Assembly: GCA_039707655.1 (NCBI GenBank)
Contig: CM077676.1
Coordinates: 433,419,379-433,483,378, forward strand
Direction of reading: 5' to 3'
Origin: Elymus sibiricus
Lineage: Eukaryota > Streptophyta > Magnoliopsida > Poales > Poaceae
DNA: 64,000 bases
The notes under the pieces are model-generated. The model searched no databases and had not been told where the DNA came from. It worked only from the letters and a program-made list of their open reading frames with translations. A program made the position numbers and the translations under genes. How positions within the stretch are numbered: the first letter of the stretch is position 1; each line of letters starts with the position of its first letter. Positions 35,927 through 45,429 of this stretch are shown here, piece after piece.

Positions 35927-36352
35927 ATGGCTCCCCAAAAGCTTCATGCCAAGCACCGCATTGTGCAATCATCGCCGGGAAAACGCCCCTACAGCGAGGT
36001 CTACTATGAGTTGTCGTCGGGAGAAGAAGACAATGGCAAGGAGGACAAGGTCGAGGAAGTTGCAGGAGCCCAGGCTCCAGAAGGAGGGCAAGCCATCCGC
36101 ATGGAGGAGAACGCAGAGAAGGGAGATATCCTTCAACCTTTATCTGATCATCTCTCTCCATCAGTAACTGACGCCCTAAGAGTCTTTGAAATAGTTAGTG
36201 TTCAGAATACATTTCTCACTCGCGAAGTTATTTTGTTGGAGGAGCAAAACATCGCCCTTCGGAGAATCAACCGCAGATTGATGTATCTGCTTGAGCTGAA
36301 GGACAAGCTTGCCACTGCGTCACCACCACCATCACCGAAGAAGGAGACTTGA
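35927..36352 (+). CDS. E1 ORF3, 141 aa, position of the Athila env-like gene
   Basis: ATG 35927 (MAPQKLHAKHRIVQSSPGKR) follows a strong splice-acceptor-like TTTTTTTGACAG ending at 35914. The N-terminal third is basic. Residues ~28-60 are acidic (SSGEEDNGKEDKVEEV). Residues ~85-125 are probably helical with leucine and charged spacing (EIVSVQNTFLTREVILLEEQ, then LRRINRRLMYLLELKDKL). No signal peptide or transmembrane segment is visible, so it is not a classical envelope protein. In barley and other Athila relatives the ORF at this position is expressed from a spliced RNA. Open frame, unknown function. Confidence 0.6.
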   Translation: MAPQKLHAKHRIVQSSPGKRPYSEVYYELSSGEEDNGKEDKVEEVAGAQAPEGGQAIRMEENAEKGDILQPLSDHLSPSVTDALRVFEIVSVQNTFLTREVILLEEQNIALRRINRRLMYLLELKDKLATASPPPSPKKET

Positions 36353-36387
36353 GCACATGGGTATGGGCACTCCCCTTGGCTTGTGCC

Positions 36388-36400
36388 AAGCTTGGGGGAG
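36388..36400 (+). repeat. Internal polypurine-tract-like motif in E1
   Basis: AAGCTTGGGGGAG, identical to the true tract at 37889-37901. Another copy lies at 31320-31332 inside gag. Confidence 0.75.
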
Positions 36401-37888
36401 GTGCCCCGGTATCGTATCACCATCACTTTTATTATCTTTACCAACTTTTAGTTCGATCCTTAGTTATTTCGTGATCTAGTTGAATAAAAGTTTAGTATGA
36501 TCTATTTTCGAGTGTTGGTTTCGTGATCCATCTATCTATGTAATCGAGTTGAGAGTTATATAATAAAGAGTAGTTTGAGTTTTTGCCTCTTTACTTTCAT
36601 GTTCCAACTCTAGCAATGAAAATAATGAAAAAGATCATATGCTAATCCTATGGAAAGTAATGACATTACATAAAAAAATTATAAATGGTAAAATTTATTG
36701 GAAGTTAACAAACATAGTATTAGTCAATGATGCAATTCATGAAAGAATTAATAAGGGAAGAGAAGAGTCAAATGCAAATATACTATCTTGGACATCTTTT
36801 ATGATTGTGAGCCCCGATTAAGTATTTTATGCCAAATTGTTGAAGTTGGACAAGGAAGACAACGTAATGAATTATGTTTGTTCATATTCACATAGAAGTG
36901 ATATTGTTATAGATCCTCCAACATGTGGTTCTTCCCCGATATCTTTGCTAGCTAAAAATCTGCACCAAGTAGAGATACTACTTGTGCATCCAAAACCCTT
37001 AAACCCAGTTTCATGTCATGAGAGTCCACTATATCTACCTATGGATTGAATAAGATACTTCAAGTAAGTTGTCATCGGTGCAAAAAGCAATAAAAATTGC
37101 TCTAAATATGTCTGAACTTTTATTGTAAGGGAAATAAGCTTTGTACGAACTTGTGATGGTAAAGGAATAAAAGCGACAGACTGCATAATAAAGGTTGCTA
37201 TCACAAGGGGCAATATAAAGTGATGTTCCTTTGCATTAAGAGGTCTTGCATCCAACAACAAAAAGCGCATGACAACCTCTGCTTCCCTCTGCGAAGGGCC
37301 TATCTTTTACTTTTATGTATTTACTTTTTATGCAAGAGTCAATAGTGATCTCCTCTATTTCCTTTTTATTTTTCTCTTTTGCAAGCATCATGTGATGGGG
37401 AAAGATCTAGGCACATATATCCAGTTGGATATGAGTGATCATGAGTTATTATTGTTGACATCACCCTTGAGGTGAATAAGTTGGGAGGCGAAATCACAAG
37501 CCCCTATCTTTCTATGTGTCTGGCTGGAACTTTTTGCTCCATATATATGTCGTGAGTGTTAGCAATCATAGAAGACTAAATGATGGTTGAGTATGTGGAC
37601 TTGCTAAAATAGCTCCTACATGAGACCCTTCCTGAAAATATGATGAATTGCAATTGCATTGCTGACTAAGAACATAGTTTGTTAGTTTTCAAGAAAGTTT
37701 ATGCCTTATACTCCATTGTTGTGATGAATTGTTACTTGCTCATGAGAAGTTTATGATAATAAATATTGCTGTTATAATAATGATCATGATGCTTCTATGT
37801 CCGTATTTTGTTTTTATCGACACCTCTCTCTCTAAACATGTGGACATGATTATCGATATCGGCTTTCGCTTGAGGACAAGCGAGGTCT
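36401..37888. other. E1 3' untranslated region
   Basis: 1.5 kb AT-rich, no supported ORF. Some phrases (e.g. TGTGCATCCAAAACCCTTAAACCC near 36983) also occur in the D1 non-coding region near 19423, showing shared ancestry of the two families' 3' regions. Confidence 0.7.
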
Positions 37889-37901
37889 AAGCTTGGGGGA
37901 G
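37889..37901 (+). other. E1 polypurine tract
   Basis: AAGCTTGGGGGAG, one base before the 3' LTR. Confidence 0.85.
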
Positions 37902-37902
37902 T

Positions 37903-39379
37903 TGATACGTCCATTTTGCATCATGTTTTGCTACTGTTATTTATAGTGTTTTTAATCATTATAACACTTTTTGGAGTAATTCTAATGCCTTTTCTCTCTT
38001 AATATGCAAGATTCACACAAGGAGGGAGAATGCCGGCAGCTGGAATTCTGGACCTGAAAAAGCTCTGTCAAGATACCTATTCTGCACATCTCCAAATGAG
38101 CTGAAATTTTACGGAGAATTATTTTGGAATAAATAAAAAATATTGAAAGCAAAAAGTACCAGAGGAGGCCACCCAGGTGCCCACGAGGCACCAGGGCGCG
38201 CCACCCCCCCTAGGCGCGCCCTGGTACCTCGTGGGGGCCCTGGCCCACTTCTGGCCCCCATTTTCTGGTATATAAGTCATTTTGCCCTAGAAAAAATGGA
38301 GAGAATACTTTTGGGATGGTACGCCGCCGTCTTGAGGCGGAAGTTGGGCAGGAGCACTTTTGCTCTCTGGTGGAGAGATTCCGCCGGGGATACATCCCTC
38401 CGGGAGGGGGAAATCATCGCCATCGACATCACCAGCGACCCTCTCATCGTGGGAGGGCCAATCTTCATCAACATCTTCACCAGCACCATATCATCTCAAA
38501 CCCTAGTTCATCTCTTGTATTCAATCTTTGTCTCAAAACCTCAGATTGGTACCTGTGGGTTGCTAGTAGTGTTGATTACACCTTGTAGTTGATGCTAGTT
38601 GGTTTCTTTGGTGGAAGATTATATGTTCAGATCTATTATGCTATTCAATACCCTACTGATCATGGGCATGTTCATGATTTGTGAGTAGTTACTTTTGTTC
38701 TTGAGGACATGGGAGAAGTCTTGTCATAAGTAATCATGTGAATTTGGTATTCGTTCGATATTTTGATGATATGTATGTTGTTGATTCTCTTAGTGGTGTC
38801 ATGTGAACGTCGACTACATGACACTTCACCATCTTTGGGCCTAAGGGAATGCATTGTGGAGTAGTAATTACATGATGGGTTGCTAGAGTGACAGAAGCTT
38901 AAACCCTAGTTTATGCGCTATTCCGTAAGGGGCTGATTTGTATCCGTAAGGGGCTGATTTGGATGCTTGCGAGAGGGGGTAATCATAAGTGGGAGGTTTG
39001 TTCAAGTAAGAACAGCACCCAAGCACCGGTCCACCCACATATCAAATTATCAAAGTAGCGAACGCGAATCAAACAAACATGATGAAAGTGACTAGATGGA
39101 ATTCCCATGTGTCCTCGAGAATGTGTTGCTTATTATAAGAAATTGTTCCGGCTTGTCCTTTGCTATAAAAAGGATTGGGCCAACTTGCTGCACTCTTTGT
39201 TACTATTGTTACTTGTTACAAATTATCTTGTTATCAAACTACTCGTTACCGATAATTTCAGTGCTTGCAGAAAACACCTTGCTGAAAACCGCTTGTCATT
39301 TCCTTCTGCTCCTCGTTGGGTTCGACACTTTTACTTATCGAAAGGACTACGATTGATCCCCTATACTTGTGGGTCATCA
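37903..39379 (+). repeat. E1 3' LTR (1477 bp, internally rearranged)
   Basis: Matches the 5' LTR, except that around 38925-38965 a ~75-base segment is missing and CGTAAGGGGCTGATTT is present twice. GC stem-loop 38176-38240, TATATAA 38269-38275. Confidence 0.92.
38176..38240. promoter_or_regulatory. GC-rich stem-loop in E1 3' LTR
   Basis: CCCACGAGGCACCAGGGCGC and GGCGCGCCCTGGTACCTCGT arms around a poly-C loop, 29 bases before TATATAA. Confidence 0.75.
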
Positions 39380-39474
39380 CAGCACGCGTCCACGGAACCG
39401 CGCTACTGCAAAGGCACTTAGCAGTAGCGCCAGGATCGGACCCGCGCTGCTGCTAAGGCAACCTAATCTTCCCC

Positions 39475-39780
39475 GCGCGCGTCCACTTCCTCACTCTCCC
39501 TCACTCGCTCTGCCTCTTCCTTCTCCCGCCGTCGCCGCCGCATTGCTGCCGCCGTCCTCGGTAAGCCGCCGCCGCCCTTCTCCCTCCCTCTCCCTCCTGC
39601 CTCCCTCCATCCCTCCTCCCTCCTCCCTCGTTGTACGGCGGCCCTCCTCCTCTCTCCTTCCTTCCTCTCCCTCCGGCCTTCCCTCCATCCCTCTCCTTCC
39701 TTGTACGGCCGCCCTCCTCCTCTCTCCTCCCTCCCTCCCTCCTCCATCATGCCTCCCTCCATCCCTCCTCTCTCTGTTCT
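39475..39780. repeat. C/T-rich tract in the inner CACTA element
   Basis: TCCCTCC-type polypyrimidine sequence with scattered GCCGCC, probably the 5' leader of the captured gene. It contains a GTAAGC donor-like site at ~39560. Open frames here are low-complexity. Confidence 0.7.
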
Positions 39781-39825
39781 TGTAGAATGTAGGTTTTCTT
39801 AATGTTTTTTGAATACAGTAGAATG

Positions 39826-40015
39826 TAGATTCTTTGAATGGAAAAGAAAATTAGAAAATTTTCAGTAAATGTAGGTCTTTTGAATAGAATAGAAAATTAG
39901 TAAATTTAGAATAGAATAGAAAATTAGATTTTTTTTAGTAAATGTATGTCTTTTGAAAAGAATAGAAAATTAGTAAATATAGAATAGAATGGAAAATTAG
40001 AAAATTTTCAGTAAA
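39826..40015. repeat. AT-rich direct repeats (GAATAGAATAGAAAATTAG)
   Basis: Three to four imperfect ~60-base units containing AGAAAATTAG and GTAAATGTA..TCTTTTGAA, in the region before the captured gene. Confidence 0.65.
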
Positions 40016-40418
40016 ATATAAAAAGGTTGTATACAAGAATGTTAATAGTGAATGGTGTTGCTCATACAATTTTTATGAATAGAAAATATTTTAGGTATCG
40101 AATAAAATATAAAAATGTTGTTGCCAATTATATTGATGATCTAAAATTTTCATTCGGTGGATTATGTAGGATTTCTCCTGTCGCGTCTCCCTCTCCCGCT
40201 CGGCCCCGTTCCGCCCACCGTGAGCACCTCCCTCTCCTCTCTTTTTAGTTTTAGGTTTAGTTTTTTTAATATATATGTAGATGGATGTATGTTTGCTAGA
40301 TGGATGATTAGATGGATGGATGCATGGATGAATTATTGATTGTTGCACTTTTGTTTCATTTTGAAAAAAGCTGACAAAAATGGATGCATGGATGCATTTT
40401 GCAGGGAACACCTCCGAG

Positions 40419-40615
40419 TGGCCTATGTTTTGCTGGAATGTTGATTCATTTCCGTTCCAGCAAATTTCAGGCGCTCGATATGTCCTATTTTAGCAAAGGT
40501 CGTGCCAAAAAATTTCGTGAATTTTGGCATGACTTGTGCTAGAAAGTAGGAAATATCGAGTGCCCGTGATTTGCCTGAACATGAATTAATCGACATTCCG
40601 GCAGAACATAGGCCA
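40419..40615. repeat. 197-bp foldback in the inner CACTA element
   Basis: The left arm starting TGGCCTATGTTTTGCTGGAA and the right arm ending ...CATAGGCCA are complementary over ~93 bases with roughly 80% pairing and a very short loop near TGCCAAAAA/TTTTGGCA. It lies 0.5 kb upstream of the captured gene's first coding exon. Such a structure could be transcribed as a long hairpin RNA. Confidence 0.85.
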
Positions 40616-41105
40616 TTTTTTATGTCCTTGCTCCATATATGTAACGGGTTGACTTTCAGTCTGTCGATGCTCCTTGAGTGACTTTGAGTCTGTTCTTGAA
40701 GGAAGGAAGGATGCCGGCTGTTATAGTGGGGGTTGTTTCCTCTCCTTCTTCTCGTGATATACCTTGGTAATGCACGAGAGAAGGAGGGGAAGCGACCATC
40801 ACCGACGGGCGAAATATCAGAGAGGAAGAATCCCGACTGTTGTCGTGGGGGTCGCTTCTCCTTCATTCCCGTGTGCTAGACATTTTGGTGTAATGCACTC
40901 GGGAACGAATGGAAGAGCGACCATCACCGACGGTCGCAATATCAGAGAGGTAGTGCCCACCATATACACCACGTGAGATGAGAGTGTAGCAAGGAAGACT
41001 CGATGGACCGAAAGTCAACCCGTGCTGAATAGTGATCTGTGTGTTAAGTTTCCTGGTAATTACCGTCAATCGATTTTTAATCTTTGAATTATGAACATAT
41101 AGGAA

Positions 41106-42295
41106 ATGTCTGACGACGATAGGATCCCAGAGTGCGACTACTGCGGCGACGACCGGGGTCTGTGCGACAGGTATCCTCACCTGGAAGACGGTCAGCGCTT
41201 CACTATTAAGCTCGACGAGACCTTCGATGTTTGTACGGTACGCAACGACGACAAGTCTTTTTTCGTAATTAAGCATGACTTCTGCTTCTTTGCTTCAATG
41301 TGTAATTTTCATTTTTTACCATTCTACTAGTGCATCCCCTACCATGCAAGACGTTATGTCTTGGAGAAGCTGGATTTCGAAGATCATGAGAATAAGGAGA
41401 CAAAGAGAGTTATCCTCAGGACCCAACATGGTTACGCTTTTGCCGTAAAGCTATACAATGCAGTGACCTACTCCCATTTTGGTTGCTCGAATTGGAATGC
41501 ACTATGCAAGGCATATGGATTTCAGGAGGGTATGCATGTCACCTTCGATATTCGTCCTGAAGATGACATCGAAGATAATATCGACATTTGGGTCAATGTT
41601 GATACGCTTCCAGTTCTACCTCTATGTGAGTTTCTCAAACATATTTATTAAGTAATTTATATTGTTTATTTAAAAATAGTTGACAGCTTATCTCCATTAA
41701 CAGCTTATTTCCATTCTTCAAGAAATGTACGGAACGTAGTAGATAAAACCTACTACAGTTATGGTGCCGAACTAACTTGCGAGGAGATAAATCATTTTGT
41801 TTCATGGATTAATGATGTTGAGAATTTCAAGACGAGTCATTTTATTCCTCCAAATTATGATCAATACGTGCCACTAGTCCACGTATTGAACTACGGTAAC
41901 ATCCATCAAGATATCATGGTAAGATTTTTGCTAAGTATGTTATTATGATGTTCTTCTTAAGCTAAACTACATTTTGCTAAGTATGTTGTTATGATGTTCT
42001 TCAACAGAAACTCCCGGCGGATTGTGTACCTCGTGTTATGGATATAAAAGGTGTCATGAACATTATTAGCTTACGGCCAAGTTGTCCTACGTGCCAACGC
42101 AGTGCATACACGATTTCTCCAAGAGATGAAGTCCTCACAATCAAAGACTGGAGAAAAGTTCTGAATGATCACAGCGAACTACTTGGGGGCAACATGAAGC
42201 GCAGCCCACAAATGGGAGACAGGTTGATCTGTATTCTCCATAATGGAGATTCAGGGGTTTACCTGTTTTATGCTATTTTGCCTTCGAGAGAGTAG
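41106..42295 (+). CDS. Captured four-exon gene, 309 aa, B3-like segments
   Basis: Exons 41106-41237, 41331-41625, 41704-41918 and 42008-42295 have GT/AG borders and consistent phases (0, 1, 0) and give an uninterrupted protein of 309 aa. Exon 1 encodes a Cys-rich start (CDYCGDDRGLCDRYPHLEDG). Exon 2 contains GYAFAVKLYNAV, NWNALCKAYGFQEG, then VTFDI. Exon 4 contains KLPADCVPRVM, LTIKDWRKVLNDHSELLGG, then GDRLICILHNGDSGVYLF. Both resemble the plant B3 DNA-binding fold (strand, W..F/L helix, GD/EG turn, hydrophobic strand). If so it may be a REM-type DNA-binding protein, in the nucleus. It lies within a CACTA element and may be transposon-derived or a captured host gene. B3 assignment is tentative. 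The exon structure is well supported. Confidence 0.65.
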
Positions 42296-42354
42296 CAGGT
42301 CTTAGGTAGTACGTACTCATCATGTGCTAAGAACAATTAGCTAGTGTTGGTTAT

Positions 42355-42640
42355 AACTATGATGCTGATGATGAGTTGTTATCATGATGATGATGATGAG
42401 TTATGTGCTACACATTGTGCTAGAATTATGAGCTAGTTCTTATAAGACTATGATGAGGAGTTGTTATCATGATGATGGTGATGAGTTATGTGCTACATTG
42501 TGCTAGAATGATGAACTAGTTCTTATATGACTATGATGATGAGTTGTTATTATGATGATGATGTATGAGTTCTTATATGAATATGATGATGACGATGATG
42601 ATGATGATGAGTTATTATGATCATGATGAGTTATTATATC
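42355..42640. repeat. ATG/GAT-rich microsatellite-like tract
   Basis: Several copies of a ~70-base unit GATGATGAGTTGTTATCATGATG...GTGCTAGAATGATGAACTAG, ending in pure GATGAT repeats. Located after the captured gene's stop codon. Confidence 0.75.
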
Positions 42641-42811
42641 ATTGGGTGGAAAAAACATGGATTAGATTCATGTGGATAGATCCAAAGTGACCAAAAGTTG
42701 GATTAGTAGGACGATCCTACTAATCCATCTTTTGGTCACTTTGGATCCATCCACATGAATTTAATCCGTGTTTCTTTCACCCAATGATATAATAACTCAT
42801 CATGATCATAA
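42615..42811. repeat. 197-bp near-perfect foldback 3' of the captured gene
   Basis: Left arm 42615-42709 and right arm 42714-42811 are almost perfectly complementary (TTATGATCATGATGAG ... CTCATCATGATCATAA), with the turn at AGGACGATCCT. The arms differ at only a handful of positions. It lies between the gene's stop and the CACTA right end. Confidence 0.9.
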
Positions 42812-42904
42812 TGATATAAGAATCTCTTAATTGCTACAATATCAAAATTTGTATAACGATGTATAAATACAGTATAAAAGAAAAGAAATGAAATATAGAT
42901 GAAT

Positions 42905-43111
42905 AGTAGTAGCGCGGGGTAAGGCCCACGCTGCTACTACTTATCAGTAGCGCCGGTACAGAAGGGCGCTACTGCTAACTGAATTAGTAGTAGCGGGGGT
43001 GTACCAGCGCTACTGCTAAAGTTTAGCTATAGCGCCCTAGCAGTAGCGCGTGCACCCGCGCTACTGCTAGGGAAAATACCCGCGCTACTACTAGGGTTTT
43101 CCCTTTAAGTG
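42905..43111. repeat. Inner CACTA right subterminal repeats and TIR
   Basis: Repeated GTAGCGC and GCGCTACTGCT motifs in both orientations, ending CCCTTTAAGTG. Confidence 0.85.
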
Positions 43112-45277
43112 AAAGCACCTCAAGTTCTCCCCGTGCCTAACGTGACCGCGCCTCTGGGGCAAGGTTCTTCCCAGGCTGGTGCTGACCCTGCCGCGGCCTC
43201 GTCGACTGCCCTGGTCCCGACTCCGACTCCTCCCGTCAATATATTCAATATGTACAAAGTGCCAGAGGACCAAACTAGAGCCAGCAAGGAGGCGATGATC
43301 CAGGCGGACCTGATGACCCAGCATCTGAAGGAGATGTGTGCAGCTGGGAAGTTGGCGTATGATGCCAGTGCTGCTCTCCAGGCGAATGTTCGAGTAAGTG
43401 CTCTTGTAAGTTGATCTCCAATTCATTTTTCTTCTGTAGGAATTCCAGTCGGTAAAGATCCAATCGGTAAATGTTCGGTACACCCACTGGGTGTGTCGTC
43501 CGGTGGGGGCACGCTGAGTGCACCCACTAGGTGTAGTCCCCGAGACTGCCGTCGACTGCAGGCAGTCGGCGGGAGTCTTAGAACTTGTTGTTTTTGTTGT
43601 TGTTGTTGTTGTTTGGCCGTCACTCGGAGCGGGCAGACCGTTCCGAGTGGATACCATTCCAGTGGGGGCATGCTGAGTGCACCCACTGGGTGTACCCCAA
43701 GACTGCCGTCGACTGCAAGCAGTCGGCGGGAGTCTTAGAACTTGTTTTTTTGTTGTTTGGCCGTCACTCGGAGCGGGTGGACCGTTCCGAGTGGATACCA
43801 TTCCAATGGGGGCACGCTGAGTGCACCCACTGGGTGTAGTCCCCGAGACTGCCGTCGACTGTAGGCAGTCGGCGGAAGTCTTAGAGTTGGTAGACTAGGA
43901 AGCTTTGAACCGGTCAAGCTTTGTCTGCCTTGAGGTCGACTATGAAGGTCAGAATACTGTTGTCTTCGATCTTCTTCATTACCGACTCAGTTGTAAGAGG
44001 GTATTTCAGAATTTGGTATTGGTCAAGCTTGTTCCTCTCAGGAGTGCTGGTCTCTGGGCATTCGGAGTACTTCTTATCATTAACTAGTCTGCTTTCTCTT
44101 GTGTTTCAGAGAACCTGTGAGCTTGGGGTTCAATATGTGTCACTGGAGAAGGAGACGAACCAGCTCCGACTGGACTTGGAAGTGGAGAAGAGGAACGTAG
44201 CTCGCGTCCAAGCAGAGCTGAAAACCATGGGAGGTAAACCTCGGCTACCGAGCGTTCTGCTTTCACTTTTCTCCATTCTTTGAACCGAGTGACTTCACTC
44301 GAACAGATGTGCATAGTGAAAACCATCGACTCCAAGTGCGGCTCAGGACTTCTATTTCTTTAGAAACTATGAAGCAGGCACTCGTCAACAAGGACAATGA
44401 GCTGGCGGGGGCACAGAAGGTGGCGAAGGAGAAGACCAAGGCCGCCGAAGAGAAGTTGGCTTCGGTCGAGAAGCTCGAAGGGGAAAACAAGTCACTGAGG
44501 ACTGCCGTTGAGGAGGCGAAGAAGGAAGTGGCCGAGCTCAAGAAGCAGCAAACCGAGTGGGATGACAAGTTCAAGACTCAGGCGAATGCTTACGAGAAAG
44601 AGAAGAAAACCTTGAGTGAGAAGATCACCCAGCTTACACAAAAGAAGGATTCTCTGGAAAAGTATATAGAATACTTCACGGAGGAGATGTACACCAAGCT
44701 TGCAGGTAACTTGTATCGTCCGAGCGAGTTTTGACTTACTTCCGAGTGAACTTCATGCATGTTGATACTCCTCTCTTTCTTTTCTTTGTTCGCAGAGTAT
44801 TGCCGTGACTTCGAGCTGGAGACTGATAGAATCAAGAGGGACCTGAATCCCACCAGGTTACTCGTCGGTGACAAGGCCGCCCTAGGCATCCTGAGACTCG
44901 AATCTCGCCTTGACGATGCCCTGGGGTACATCGTCCGTCTGCGGGGCGCACTCGGAAGGATCGACAAGGAGCTGTGGCCGGAAGACACGTTCAAGGCTGA
45001 TCTGGAAGCGATGATGACTCATCTCAATCAGATCCCTAGTCGAGTGCAAGCATGGAAGAAGTCATCTGCCCGCTGCGGGGCCGATGTGGCCCTTTCTCTT
45101 GTCCGTGTGCATTGCAAGGACGCAAAGGAAGAGAAGTTGAAGTCTCTCCAGGTCGCCAACACAAAGAAGCTCAAGTTTGAAGACTTCATGGAGACATTCA
45201 TAGAGGCAGCCACTCAGATTGCTGATGGCATCGACTTGGACGCCTTCGTTGAGCCGGCCAGCCCCTCTGGAGCATGA
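43112..45277 (+). pseudogene. Antisense ORF of the Tat element, end of exon 4 and exons 5-7
   Basis: After the CACTA element, exon 4 continues from 43115 (APQVLPVPNVTAPLGQG) to 43393 before GTAAGT. Exon 5 is 44110-44233, exon 6 44307-44705, exon 7 44796-45277. All borders are GT/AG and phases match (0, 1, 1). Exons 5-6 encode a long charged coiled coil (LEKETNQLRLDLEVEKRN, EEKLASVEKLEGENKSLR). Exon 7 ends with KFEDFMETFIEAATQIADG and a TGA. This is the C-terminal half of the gypsy-type transposon protein. The gene is broken only by stops in exons 1 and 2, the exon 3 donor and the two insertions. Its role in the element's life cycle is unknown. Confidence 0.75.
43505..43888. repeat. Intronic tandem repeat (2.6 copies, ~144-159 bp)
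   Basis: Units start at 43505, 43664 and 43808 with GGGGGCACGCTGAGTGCACCC. Each contains the inverted repeat GACTGCC...GGCAGTC around GTCGACTG, a TTG microsatellite (longest at 43587-43612) and TCCGAGTGG. Located in intron 4 of the antisense gene. Confidence 0.88.
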
Positions 45278-45429
45278 GAAAAACTTTAAGCTTTACCCAT
45301 TTGCCTCGGTATGCCGAGTGGATTTGTATCCGTTAAACTCTTTCGGGCTTCGGGCCCGAGTACTCACATTTACTTTTGAACTTCTGAAGTTATTCGAATA
45401 CTTTCTTTCGAGTCTTTCGATGTGCGTAA

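Larger units (their letters stand above)
22623..39379 (+). mobile_element. E1: Athila-lineage gypsy, near-complete (10.1 kb native), interrupted by D2
   Basis: LTRs begin TGATACGTCCATTTTG and end GGGTCATCA. Flanks CAGCG (22618-22622) and CAGCA (39380-39384) form a 5-bp TSD with one mismatch. The PBS, gag, protease, RT, RNase H, integrase, a third small ORF, and the polypurine tract AAGCTTGGGGGAG follow in order on the plus strand. D2 sits within the 5' LTR. Two frameshifts and four in-frame stops disable gag-pol. Confidence 0.93.
22314..43111. mobile_element. Inner CACTA element (~4 kb native) carrying a captured gene
   Basis: Left end CACTACTAGGGAAAACC and right end (reverse complement) CACTTAAAGGGAAAACCC form a 20-odd-bp imperfect terminal inverted repeat flanked by the 3-bp TSD AAA (22311-22313, 43112-43114). 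Subterminal GTAGCGC/GCGCTACTGCT motifs recur on both sides (22340-22620; 39385-39450; 42905-43090). Without the nested E1 and D2 it is ~4.0 kb and has no transposase, so it is non-autonomous. It holds a four-exon gene (41106-42295) and two strong foldbacks. Confidence 0.9.

Noticed and set aside
39369..39785. 138-codon frame rich in Pro, Ser and Leu
   Set aside because: Translation of a polypyrimidine tract in the CACTA leader. Starts across the E1-CACTA junction.
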